From positions 9,456-73,455 of the forward strand of contig DVNM01000028.1 of assembly GCA_018714405.1 (NCBI GenBank): DNA of 64,000 nucleotides. Reading direction: 5' to 3'. A model generated the notes under the pieces. That model had not been told where the DNA came from. It searched no databases and saw nothing but the letters and a program-made list of their open reading frames with translations. Below, one piece after another: positions 35,000-42,506 of the stretch (position 1 is its first letter; each line of letters opens with the position of its first letter). The stretch is from Scybalenecus merdavium (GTDB lineage: Bacteria; Bacillota; Clostridia; Oscillospirales; Acutalibacteraceae). Both the position numbers and the translations under genes were made by a program.

Positions 35000-36366
35000 T
35001 CGTAAAACGCCTCTTTCCCAAACTTCTGCGCAAAGGCCGGGCGCAGGCGCATCATGGCCGTGTAGGTCGGCACGATGTAAAAATCATTTTCGCTTTCTGC
35101 GGTCGTGCGCAAAAGCAGGCCTTCTTTTTCAAAATCCAGCAGGCAGATGTTCTGCGCCTCAAACCCCATAAGCTTCAGGCAAAGCGCCATATCGTAAGCG
35201 CGCCGGCCGCTGACATACACCCGGCAAAGCGGCACACCGGCGCGCAGCAGCGGCGAATAGTCCACATCGTAGATCCACGAAACGTCGCGCCCGTCCGCCG
35301 CCAGGTCGTTCAGGCAAAAACAGACGTCAAACGGCCTTTGGCTTTTGGCGATCTGTGCATTCACAAGCGAAAAGCCGGCCGGATTTTTCACCAGAAGCAT
35401 ACGGATCTGGTGCGTAGACGCAGCAAAGGTCTCGTTGCGGCCAAATGCACCGGAAAATGTTTCCAGCGCGCGGAAGATGATGCTTTCCGGCAGCTTTGCA
35501 CAGTAAAGCGCCGCAGCAGCGGCCAGCGCATTGTATACATTATAGATACCGGGCAAATTGATGCGCACATGCCGCACACTGCCGGGCAAGTGTATTTCTG
35601 CTGTGCTGCTTTGCGCCTGCAGACCGGAAAGCACTGAGACGTAAACATCCGGCCTGCGGCGCTGATAGCCGCAGTTTGGGCAGGAAAAGCCGCCGAGCTG
35701 CGCATAAGTTCGGTAGGTATAACGGTAAGGCTCGCCGCAGAAAAGGCAGCGCGCCGCATCAGACGGCACATTGCCCGGGAAATGCCCGCAGGCCGCCTGC
35801 TCCATGCCAAATGTAAACACGCGTCCATGCACTGCACGCGAAAGCGAAAATGTCAGCGGGCAGTCGCCGTTTAGCACCACCGTGCTTTCAGGGCATTTCT
35901 GTACCGAACGGCGCAGCACCGAAAGTGTGTGCGCCACCTCGCCGTAGCGGTCAAGCTGGTCGCGAAACACATTGGTCACCACGATCACATCCGGCTGCAG
36001 AAAATCCGACACCGACAAAAAAGCGTTTTCGTCACACTCGATCACGGCATAGTGCCGCCGTATCTGCCCTTTTAACGTGCAGTTTTGAATAAAAGCCGTT
36101 GCGATGCCGGTGATCAGATTGGCGCCGGAGCGGTTCAGAAAATACGGCGTTTTGCTCAGCACGAACGCACGCTCGATCATACGGCAGACGGTCGTTTTGC
36201 CGTTGGTGCCGGTCACCAAGATCACCCTGACGCCTTGCGACAGTTTTTTTAAAATGCGGCTGTCAAAAAGCAGCGCCAAACGCCCGGGCAGCGTGGTCGC
36301 GCCGCGCTTTAAAATTTTTAAAAGAAAAGCCGTCAGCTTGGCGGCCAAAAGCGCTAAATATTTCAT
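34996..36366 (-). CDS. murT: Lipid II isoglutaminyl synthase, Mur ligase subunit MurT
   Basis: MurT activates the D-Glu carboxylate of lipid II with ATP and amidates it with ammonia from GatD. The 456-residue chain has an N-terminal amphipathic/hydrophobic start (MKYLALLAAKLTAFLLKIL), the P-loop VTGTNGKTT (about 50), and a Cys4 zinc ribbon (CLFCGEPYR... CPNCG, about 210-235) that is specific to MurT. A C-terminal DUF1727 domain follows. ATG 36366 fits family starts. The ribosome site is weak (GGTGG at longer spacing). Confidence 0.95.
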   Translation of the reverse strand: MKYLALLAAKLTAFLLKILKRGATTLPGRLALLFDSRILKKLSQGVRVILVTGTNGKTTVCRMIERAFVLSKTPYFLNRSGANLITGIATAFIQNCTLKGQIRRHYAVIECDENAFLSVSDFLQPDVIVVTNVFRDQLDRYGEVAHTLSVLRRSVQKCPESTVVLNGDCPLTFSLSRAVHGRVFTFGMEQAACGHFPGNVPSDAARCLFCGEPYRYTYRTYAQLGGFSCPNCGYQRRRPDVYVSVLSGLQAQSSTAEIHLPGSVRHVRINLPGIYNVYNALAAAAALYCAKLPESIIFRALETFSGAFGRNETFAASTHQIRMLLVKNPAGFSLVNAQIAKSQRPFDVCFCLNDLAADGRDVSWIYDVDYSPLLRAGVPLCRVYVSGRRAYDMALCLKLMGFEAQNICLLDFEKEGLLLRTTAESENDFYIVPTYTAMMRLRPAFAQKFGKEAFYE

Positions 36367-36401
36367 ACGTTCTGCACATCCACCTTTTGTGTCTATAAAA
36401 A

Positions 36402-36430
36402 TTGTATTTATTTCGGCGGACATATATGAT
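36402..36430 (+). promoter_or_regulatory. Promoter of the inositol monophosphatase-family gene
   Basis: TTGTAT (36402-36407), 17 bp, TATGAT (36425-36430). Confidence 0.7.
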
Positions 36431-36452
36431 AAAATAAAGTGAGGTGATCCGA

Positions 36453-37220
36453 ATGATTGAGAAATGGCTGGAAGTCGTAAAAAAGGCCGGCACGATCGTT
36501 TTGCGTGCGCACGGCGATAAAGGCATCCGCCAAAAATCCGGCGAGACCGATTTGGTGACACAGTACGACGTAGAAGTGCAGCGATTTTTGACCGAAAAGC
36601 TTTCGGCGCTTGTACCTGGCTGCAGCTTTTTCGGCGAAGAGGGCGCCGGCGACAAAACGCTGACAGACGGCTGGTGCTTTATTATCGACCCGATCGACGG
36701 CACGACGAATTTTATAAAAGGCTACGGCCACTGCTGCGTATCCGTTGGCCTGGCCAAAGACCGGGAAATGGTCTGCGGTGCGGTGTTTGACCCGTTTGCG
36801 AACGAACTGTTTTACGCAGAAAAAGGCAAGGGCGCGTTTTTAAACGGCCGGCCGATCCGCTGTTCAGACTGCGAACTCAGCAAGGCGCTTGTAGCATTCG
36901 GCACCTGCCCCTACGAACACGAACTGGCCGACAAAACGTTTGATACAGCCAAAAAGCTGTTTTTGAACAGCCTGGAGATCCGCCGCGGCGGCAGTGCGGC
37001 GCTAGACATCTGCTATGTAGCCAGCGGCAAATGCGATCTGTACTTTGAATACATTCTGCGGCCTTGGGACTTTGCGGCGGCCACGCTGATTTTGCAGGAG
37101 GCCGGCGGCCTGGCCATGACGACCGACGGCGCGCCCATTGATTTTTCCAAGACCGGCAGCTACCTTTGCGGCAACGAAAAAACGACAGAAGCCTTTTTTG
37201 AACTGACCGGCAGACCATAA
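36453..37220 (+). CDS. Inositol monophosphatase family protein
   Basis: This 255-residue Mg2+-dependent phosphatase has the two family signatures: FFGEEG (metal ligand Glu, about 66-71) with DPIDGTTNFIKG (about 84-95), and RPWDFAAATLILQEAGG near the C-terminus (about 201-217). Substrates in the family include inositol-1-phosphate, fructose-1,6-bisphosphate, NADP and PAP; this sequence does not decide. GAGGTG lies 6 bases before ATG 36453. It is divergent from murT. Confidence 0.92.
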   Translation: MIEKWLEVVKKAGTIVLRAHGDKGIRQKSGETDLVTQYDVEVQRFLTEKLSALVPGCSFFGEEGAGDKTLTDGWCFIIDPIDGTTNFIKGYGHCCVSVGLAKDREMVCGAVFDPFANELFYAEKGKGAFLNGRPIRCSDCELSKALVAFGTCPYEHELADKTFDTAKKLFLNSLEIRRGGSAALDICYVASGKCDLYFEYILRPWDFAAATLILQEAGGLAMTTDGAPIDFSKTGSYLCGNEKTTEAFFELTGRP

Positions 37221-37231
37221 AACAACAAACG

Positions 37232-37282
37232 ATAAAAAACACCGGCGGCGCGCAGAAAACCTGCGCGCCGCCGGTGTTTATC
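37232..37282 (-). terminator. 19-bp terminator facing a short minus-strand transcript
   Basis: A 19-bp stem (37237-37255 with 37261-37279, loop AAAAC). On the minus strand it ends GGTGTTTTTTATC; on the plus strand only TTT follows. So its better orientation is minus, although it can also stop the plus-strand phosphatase mRNA. Confidence 0.9.
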
Positions 37283-37358
37283 ATGGCGTGAATTGCATCA
37301 ACAAAATCAATATGCGTTACTGACAACATGGTGATGCTTGAGTTAGAGGAAACTAACC
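37236..37358 (-). ncRNA. Candidate metal-regulated small RNA (about 120 nt)
   Basis: A promoter at 37365-37394 and a terminator at 37232-37282 define a transcript of about 120 nt with no convincing conventional gene. A GTTAG/CTAAC dyad lies at its 5' end and the gene for a DtxR-family regulator is divergent from it. An internal GCATCA/TGATGC pair could fold. An ATG at about 37331 opens a frame beginning MLSVTHIDFVDAIHAMINTG with no ribosome site, so a peptide is possible but less likely than an RNA. Promoter, dyad and terminator are seen; existence and function are inferred. Confidence 0.5.
37342..37357. promoter_or_regulatory. Candidate DtxR-family operator
   Basis: GTTAG (37342-37346) and CTAAC (37353-37357) form an inverted repeat at the predicted +1 to +16 of the minus transcript. 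GTTAG/CTAAC are the half-site cores of IdeR/DtxR boxes, but the 6-base spacing differs from the classical box. Confidence 0.55.
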
Positions 37359-37364
37359 AAAAGT

Positions 37365-37394
37365 AGTATAGCAGACTCAGCACGCCCGTGTCAA
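37365..37394 (-). promoter_or_regulatory. Promoter of the candidate small RNA
   Basis: Minus strand TTGACA (37389-37394), 18 bp, TATACT (37365-37370). Confidence 0.8.
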
Positions 37395-37441
37395 GTTTTT
37401 TACGCCAAAAAACCGAACGGCGAACATTTTACAGGCGCGGC

Positions 37442-37470
37442 TTGAAATTTTAAAGTGCGGCGTGTATAAT
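37442..37470 (+). promoter_or_regulatory. Promoter of the DtxR-family regulator gene
   Basis: TTGAAA (37442-37447), 17 bp, TATAAT (37465-37470). Confidence 0.85.
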
Positions 37471-37523
37471 AAAACAGAAAGTACATGTTTGCCGCAAAAG
37501 CAGACAGCGAAAGCAGTGATCGA

Positions 37524-37916
37524 ATGAAAATCCTTGAATCCGCAGAAAACTACCTGGAAACGATTCTCGTTTTGCACAACCGTAAAGGCCAGGTGCGCTC
37601 CATTGACATTGCCAATGAACTAGAGTTTTCCAAGCCCAGCGTCAGCGTGGCCATGAAACGGCTGCGCGAAAACGGCTACATCACCATGGATTACGACGGC
37701 TATATTGAACTGACCGATGCCGGGCGTAAAATTGCCGACTCCGTTTACGACCGCCACACAACACTGACCGAGTGCCTGACGCGCATTGGCGTTGACCCAA
37801 AAACGGCCGCAGAAGACGCCTGCCGTGTAGAACACGTCATCAGCGAAGAAACGTTCCACGCCATCAAAGCGCACCTGAATACAGCAGCCGCACGCAATAA
37901 CGAGGCAGAAGCATAA
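37524..37916 (+). CDS. Metal-dependent regulator, DtxR/MntR family (short form)
   Basis: This 130-residue repressor has the DtxR winged helix (YLETILVLHNRKGQVRSIDIANELEFSKPSVSVAMKRL, read in two parts) and the dimerisation/metal domain. It lacks the C-terminal SH3-like domain of DtxR. The metal motif DACRVEHVISEE matches DtxR's C-x2-E-H primary site (Cys102, Glu105, His106), not the E-x2-E-H of MntR; YDRH supplies the further His. The DtxR Met10 position appears to be Asn in ENYLE. This suggests an iron-type sensor, by family knowledge. ATG 37524 fits the family start; ATG 37485 would lie only about 8 bases from the transcript start. Confidence 0.9.
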   Translation: MKILESAENYLETILVLHNRKGQVRSIDIANELEFSKPSVSVAMKRLRENGYITMDYDGYIELTDAGRKIADSVYDRHTTLTECLTRIGVDPKTAAEDACRVEHVISEETFHAIKAHLNTAAARNNEAEA

Positions 37917-37930
37917 AGAAAAACCATAAC

Positions 37931-37964
37931 AAAAGCACCGCATACAAAAATGTGCGGTGCTTTT
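37931..37964. terminator. Terminator between regulator and phosphotransferase relic
   Basis: AAAAGCACCGCA (37931-37942) pairs with TGCGGTGCTTTT (37953-37964); A and T runs serve both convergent genes. Confidence 0.9.
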
Positions 37965-37969
37965 ATTAT

Positions 37970-38434
37970 TCAAAACACATGCGTGCCCTTATACCAGGTC
38001 GGGACATCCAGCTTAAACCCGTCCCACCACTGCATTTGGCAGGCATTTACCTTTTTTGCGGTGGCCACTTCCCTTTCTCCAAACCGAACGGCCCACGGCA
38101 GGTGCGAGATCATGGATTCAGCCGTATAAAACTTGAGAATGGGGAAAAAATCGCCGGGAATCTTGTCTTCAAAATAGCCGTTGATCAGCCCGGTCTCAAA
38201 ATATTCGCTTTGCATGACGTTCCAGCAAAACGGCTTCAGTTCATCATAGGGATCGCCGGCGCCGCTTCTATCGAAATCGATCACACCGATGCGGCCGTCC
38301 CGCACGATCATATTGCCCAGATGGTAATCGCCGTGGCAAAGGACCTGCGGCCGGTCTTTCATCAAAAACACATGGCTTTTATAGTAATCCAAAATTTCTT
38401 CCTGCAACGGGATCCTGCGGGGACAAAGCTGCAT
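37970..38434 (-). pseudogene. N-terminally truncated aminoglycoside phosphotransferase-family protein
   Basis: Only the C-terminal lobe of an APH/choline-kinase-like phosphotransferase remains (154 residues; the family has about 250-300). The catalytic loop CHGDYHLGNMIV (H34, D36, N41) and the metal-binding IDFDRSG (D53) are intact. GDPYDELKPFCWN follows as usual. The N-terminal lobe with the ATP-binding lysine is absent, and the space upstream to the hydrogenase gene is too small to hold it. So it cannot be a working kinase alone. A GGAGGAAGC lies before ATG 38434, so a fragment may still be translated. Confidence 0.75.
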
Positions 38435-38494
38435 ATGCTTCCTCCGAATGCGGCTTTATTTTGGCAAGCCGCAAGACCCTGCACAAACCGGTAG

Positions 38495-38526
38495 AAAACG
38501 CCCGAATATAGATCCGGGCGTTTTTT
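38495..38526. terminator. Terminator after the hydrogenase gene
   Basis: AAAACGCCCG (38495-38504) pairs with CGGGCGTTTT (38515-38524). The T-run is stronger on the plus strand (TTTTTT) than on the minus (TTTTCT). Confidence 0.75.
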
Positions 38527-38542
38527 ATACTTTCTATTAAAA

Positions 38543-39958
38543 TTAAAGTTCGGTTTGGATCGCATCCACAATCTTGCTCTCTTTGGCAGTCTTGGCATAG
38601 TTGTCAATGCGCATTTTGTTCGTTTCCATATGCGTCAGACAGCCGGCGCCGCCGATACAGCCGCCGAGGCAGGCCATGCCTTCGATAAAATTCTTGTCGA
38701 GCATGCCCTTCGACGCCTTGAGCAGGTTGACACGGCATTCGCCGATGCCGTTTGAGCTGATCGCTTTCAGCGTAAAGTCGTGGTAGCCGAGCTCTTTGAG
38801 CGCTTCCTGCACCGCCTCGGCCAAACCGCCGCAGCGGGCAAAGATGCGGCCGTAGAACGTGGCGGTGTCGAGCTGCGTTTCACCGAGTGTGGTAATGTCG
38901 ATGTCGCGCGAGGCAAACAACGCCTCCAGTTCCTGGAACGTAAGGACACAGTCAACGTACGGCTTGACTTCTTCGCGCTGGATCTCCATCTTCTTAGCCG
39001 TACACGGACCAATAAAGATCACTTTGGCATTCGGGTGCGCCAGCTTGACTTCACGCGAGACCGTAGCCATCGGCGAAAGGTTGGTCGAAATATTGCCGCG
39101 CAGCTTCGGGAACGACTTTTCAATGTAGGAAACAAATGCCGGGCAGCACGACGAAGTCAGAAAGCCTTTTTCAGCCAGTTCCTTCGCCTCATTGTAAGAC
39201 ACCATGTCGGCGCCGAGCGCCGCTTCAATGATTTGGGTAAATCCAAGCGCCTTGATGCCGCTGAGCACCTGGCCAAGCTTGGCGTAGGTAAACTGACTGG
39301 CAATGGACGGCGCAATAACGGCGTAAACTTCCCCGCCGCTTTTGAGCATTTGGATAGCGTCCAGGATATAGGACTTGTCCACGATGGCGCCGAACGGGCA
39401 CTTATAGCTGCAGGCGCCGCAGGAAATGCACTTTTCGTTGTCGATATGCGCCGCATTGTTTTCACCCTTGGAGATCGCCTTGATCTGGCAGGCGCGCTCA
39501 CACGGACGGCTGAAATTCATGATAGCCGTATAGGGGCAGACCTTGGCGCACTGGCCGCAGTTGATGCATTTTTCCTTGTCGATATGCGCTTTCAGGTTTT
39601 CATCGTATGTAATAGCGCCGCGCGGACAAACCGTTTCACAGTGGTGCGCAATACAGCCGCGGCAGGCGCTGGTGACCTCGTAACCGGAAGTCGGACATTC
39701 ATCGCAGGCGATGTCAATGACCTCAATGACGTTGGGGTTCGACTTGTCGCCGCCCATGGCGACCTTGATGCGTTCCTGCACGATGGCGCGTTCTTTATAA
39801 ACGCAGCAGCGCATGGTCGGCACGTCGCGCGGTACGATCGTCTGCGGGATGTCCATGATGCGCTCGGCCAGCTTATCCTCCCACGCGGCCTTGGCCACCT
39901 CTTTGATCACGTTGTATTTCAACAGCTGAACTTTTGAGTCAAATTTGCGTACTGCCAT
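38543..39958 (-). CDS. [FeFe] hydrogenase (group B-like, monomeric)
   Basis: This 471-residue cytoplasmic enzyme has the H-cluster motifs TSSCCPAFVSYI (L1), GPCTAKKMEI (L2) and EGMACLGGCIGGAGCL (L3). L3 replaces the group A ACPGGC with ACLGGC, which fits the group B lineage. The N-terminal part carries several Cys sets for [4Fe-4S] clusters, including CINCGQCAKVCP and CISCGACSYKCP, plus an upstream Cys-rich segment (CRGCIAHHCETVCP). It would reoxidise ferredoxin by making H2. GGAGGG precedes ATG 39958. Maturases HydEFG are not in the window. NfnAB is the next unit upstream. Confidence 0.93.
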   Translation of the reverse strand: MAVRKFDSKVQLLKYNVIKEVAKAAWEDKLAERIMDIPQTIVPRDVPTMRCCVYKERAIVQERIKVAMGGDKSNPNVIEVIDIACDECPTSGYEVTSACRGCIAHHCETVCPRGAITYDENLKAHIDKEKCINCGQCAKVCPYTAIMNFSRPCERACQIKAISKGENNAAHIDNEKCISCGACSYKCPFGAIVDKSYILDAIQMLKSGGEVYAVIAPSIASQFTYAKLGQVLSGIKALGFTQIIEAALGADMVSYNEAKELAEKGFLTSSCCPAFVSYIEKSFPKLRGNISTNLSPMATVSREVKLAHPNAKVIFIGPCTAKKMEIQREEVKPYVDCVLTFQELEALFASRDIDITTLGETQLDTATFYGRIFARCGGLAEAVQEALKELGYHDFTLKAISSNGIGECRVNLLKASKGMLDKNFIEGMACLGGCIGGAGCLTHMETNKMRIDNYAKTAKESKIVDAIQTEL

Positions 39959-40004
39959 ACTTCCCTCCACAGAAATTCAACAAATGTTTATAGATTTCAT
40001 CATT

Positions 40005-40034
40005 ATTTTATGGAACAAAGCAGCCGTTTGTCAA
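40005..40034 (-). promoter_or_regulatory. Promoter of the hydrogenase gene
   Basis: Minus strand TTGACA (40029-40034), 18 bp, TAAAAT (40005-40010). Confidence 0.8.
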
Positions 40035-40062
40035 GGCTAACATACGAAAACGGCATGGATCG

Positions 40063-40098
40063 CATAAAAAAGGCAGTGCAGCAAAAGCACCGCACTGC
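40063..40098 (-). terminator. Terminator of nfnAB
   Basis: GGCAGTGC and GCACTGCC arms with an inner extension, then TTTTTTATG on the minus strand. Confidence 0.9.
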
Positions 40099-40109
40099 CA
40101 AGAATTTAT

Positions 40110-41516
40110 TTACTTAGAGGATTTTGCCTGAATATACGCATCTATTGAAGCCGCGGCTTTCTTGCCGGCGCCCATGGCCAAAATAACAGTCGCAGCGCCG
40201 GTCACGGCGTCGCCGCCGGCATAAACGCCCTCTTTGGTGGTCATTTCATGCTCATCTACGATGATACCGCCGTGGCTGTTGACCTCAAGCCCTTTGGTGG
40301 TGGACTTGATGAGCGGATTCGGCGAGGTACCGATCGACATGATCACACAGTCCACATCGAGCGTAAACGTGCAGTCCGGCTTCGGCACGGGGCGGCGGCG
40401 GCCGCTGGCATCCGGCTCGCCAAGCTCCATTTCCATACATTTGATGCCTTTTACAAGAAAATCGTCATCGCCCAAGATCTCGACCGGGTTGCTGAGCAGT
40501 TTAAAGATGATGCCCTCTTCCTCGGCATGCTCCACTTCTTCGGCACGGGCGGGCAGTTCCTCGCGCGAACGTCTGTAAACGATGTACACATTTTCGGCGC
40601 CAAGGCGCTTTGCGCAGCGCGCGGCGTCCATAGCCACGTTGCCGCCGCCGACGACCGCCACATTCTTGGCGTGTTCGATCGGCGTGGCGCTGCCCTCTTT
40701 ATATGCTTTCATCAGGTTGACGCGCGTCAAAAACTCATTGGCGGAATACACGCCGTTCAGGCTTTCACCCGGAATATTCATGAAACGCGGCAGACCGGCG
40801 CCCGAACCGATAAACACCGCCTCGAAGCCCTCTTCCTGCATCAGCTCATCGACCGTAAGGGACTTACCGATCACAACGTTTGTATCCACTTTCACGCCAA
40901 GGTCTTTCAGACCGTCGATCTCTTTTTGCACAATGGCTTTCGGCAGTCTGAACTCCGGAATACCGTAAACCAGTACGCCGCCGGCCAGATGCAGCGCCTC
41001 AAAAATCGTGACATCGTAACCTTTTTTCGCCAGATCGCCGGCACAGGTCAGGCCGCTGGGGCCGGAACCGACCACAGCAACTTTGTGCCCGTTCGAGGCC
41101 GGACGCTGCGGCTTTTCGGTGCTGTGCGCATTGTGGTAATCAGCTACAAAGCGTTCCAGACGGCCGATACCGACCGGTTCGTTTTTAATGCCGCGCACGC
41201 ATTTGCCCTCGCACTGCGTTTCCTGCGGGCATACGCGGCCGCAGACTGCGGGCAGAGAGCTGCTTTTGGCAATGATCTGGTAAGCCTCTTCAAAATTTCC
41301 TTCAGCCACCTGCGCAATAAAAGCAGGGATGTCGATCTGGACGGGGCAGCCGGAAGTACAGGGCTTATTTTTGCAGTGCAGGCAGCGCTTTGCCTCGTCG
41401 ATTGCCGTTTCTGCATCGTAACCAAGTGCCACCTCTAAAAAGTTCTTGTTTCTTACATCAGGCGCCTGGCTGGGCATTGGGTTTTTGTCCGGGCGCATAT
41501 TGGGCATATTCGGCAT
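40110..41516 (-). CDS. nfnB: NfnB/GltD-like NADPH oxidoreductase, FAD and Fe-S subunit
   Basis: This 468-residue protein matches the glutamate synthase small subunit family. Paired with NfnA it is most likely subunit B of the electron-bifurcating NADH-dependent ferredoxin:NADP+ oxidoreductase. Two [4Fe-4S] sites are visible (CLHCKNKPCTSGCP; CGRVCPQETQCEGKC), then a FAD fold (VAVVGSGPSGLTCAGDLA) and an NADPH fold (VAVVGGGNVAMDAARCA). ATG 41516 overlaps the nfnA stop (TAATG), with GGAGG 10 bases upstream. A sulfide dehydrogenase-like role is an alternative; no large glutamate synthase subunit is adjacent. Confidence 0.9.
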   Translation of the reverse strand: MPNMPNMRPDKNPMPSQAPDVRNKNFLEVALGYDAETAIDEAKRCLHCKNKPCTSGCPVQIDIPAFIAQVAEGNFEEAYQIIAKSSSLPAVCGRVCPQETQCEGKCVRGIKNEPVGIGRLERFVADYHNAHSTEKPQRPASNGHKVAVVGSGPSGLTCAGDLAKKGYDVTIFEALHLAGGVLVYGIPEFRLPKAIVQKEIDGLKDLGVKVDTNVVIGKSLTVDELMQEEGFEAVFIGSGAGLPRFMNIPGESLNGVYSANEFLTRVNLMKAYKEGSATPIEHAKNVAVVGGGNVAMDAARCAKRLGAENVYIVYRRSREELPARAEEVEHAEEEGIIFKLLSNPVEILGDDDFLVKGIKCMEMELGEPDASGRRRPVPKPDCTFTLDVDCVIMSIGTSPNPLIKSTTKGLEVNSHGGIIVDEHEMTTKEGVYAGGDAVTGAATVILAMGAGKKAAASIDAYIQAKSSK

Positions 41517-42352
41517 TATTCCTGAACCTCCTGTTTGAAAAGATTGCACGACGCTTCGCGCTCGAAAGATTTATACATGGCGCCGCGTTTCATCGCCTCG
41601 TCAAAATCGACCTGGTGACCGTCAAAATCAGGGCCGTCCACACAGGCGAATTTTGTAACGCCGCCGACCGTCAGGCGGCAGCCGCCGCACATGCCGGTGC
41701 CGTCGACCATAATGGGGTTCATGGAAACGACCGTGTCAATATTGTACTTTTTGGTCAGCTGGCAGACGAATTTCATCATGATCAGCGGGCCGATCGCAAT
41801 GACGCGGTCATATTTTTCGCCGGACTGGATCAGTTCCTCCAGTGCCTTCGTCACCACGCCCTGCTGGCCGTAGCTGCCGTCGTCTGTCATAACGACCAGC
41901 TTGTCAGAGCAAGCTTTGAATTCATCCTCAAGGATCAGCAGGTCCTTGGAACGAAAGCCCACGATGGAGTGCACCTCAGCACCCTCTTCATGAAGCTTTT
42001 TAGCGACCGGCCAGGCAATGGCGCAGCCGACACCGCCGCCGACGATCGCGACCTTTTGAATGCCCTCCGTCTCCGTCGGCCGACCGAGCGGGCCCACAAA
42101 ATCCTGCAGGCAGTCGCCGGCATTTTTCATATTGAGCAGCTTGGTCGTGGCGCCGACGATCTGGAAAATGATCGTAACCGTGCCCGCCTCGCGGTCATAG
42201 CCTGCAACGGTAAGCGGGATACGCTCGCCGTTTTCATCCACACGCAGAATGATAAACTGACCGGGCTGCGCTTTTTTCGCAACGAAAGGCGCCTCGACCA
42301 CCATTTCCGTAACGGTCGGGTTGAGCTCTCTTTTACTGATGATTTTATACAT
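41516..42352 (-). CDS. nfnA: NfnA-like ferredoxin-NADP+ reductase subunit
   Basis: This 278-residue flavoprotein has an FAD-binding barrel (PGQFIILRVDENGERIPLTVAG, read in parts) and a nucleotide-binding half (VAIVGGGVGCAIAWPVAKKLHEEG). Near the C-terminus is the [2Fe-2S] site DGTGMCGGCRLTVGG...FACVDGP. This is the PyrK/SudB/NfnA family. With NfnB it can couple NADH and reduced ferredoxin to NADP+ reduction. It leads the two-gene operon; ATG 42352 has GGAGTG upstream. Confidence 0.9.
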   Translation of the reverse strand: MYKIISKRELNPTVTEMVVEAPFVAKKAQPGQFIILRVDENGERIPLTVAGYDREAGTVTIIFQIVGATTKLLNMKNAGDCLQDFVGPLGRPTETEGIQKVAIVGGGVGCAIAWPVAKKLHEEGAEVHSIVGFRSKDLLILEDEFKACSDKLVVMTDDGSYGQQGVVTKALEELIQSGEKYDRVIAIGPLIMMKFVCQLTKKYNIDTVVSMNPIMVDGTGMCGGCRLTVGGVTKFACVDGPDFDGHQVDFDEAMKRGAMYKSFEREASCNLFKQEVQE

Positions 42353-42372
42353 AAAAACACTCCGCTTACTAA

Positions 42373-42413
42373 AAATTCAGCGAAGCACTCGTAATGAATA
42401 CCTCGCCGAATTT
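42373..42413. promoter_or_regulatory. Dyad at the nfnAB transcription start
   Basis: AAATTCAGCGA (42373-42383) and TCGCCGAATTT (42403-42413) form an 11-bp inverted repeat with one G-U pair. The outer arm overlaps the predicted transcription start, which suggests an operator; a leader hairpin is the alternative. Confidence 0.55.
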
Positions 42414-42414
42414 C

Positions 42415-42443
42415 ATTATATACTACTTTTTCCGGCAAATCAA
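42415..42443 (-). promoter_or_regulatory. Promoter of nfnAB
   Basis: Minus strand TTGATT (42438-42443), 17 bp, TATAAT (42415-42420). Confidence 0.8.
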
Positions 42444-42506
42444 ACATTTGCCCGGCAAAACTGCAAAAAATTTATTGAAAATTTATCATTTTCTGACAGC
42501 TTTGCT

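Noticed and set aside
36877..37383. A long minus-strand gene through the phosphatase gene starting near 37383
   Set aside because: The terminator at 37232-37282 would stop it after about 40 codons and the remainder is antisense to a clear phosphatase; only a short peptide or RNA is plausible.
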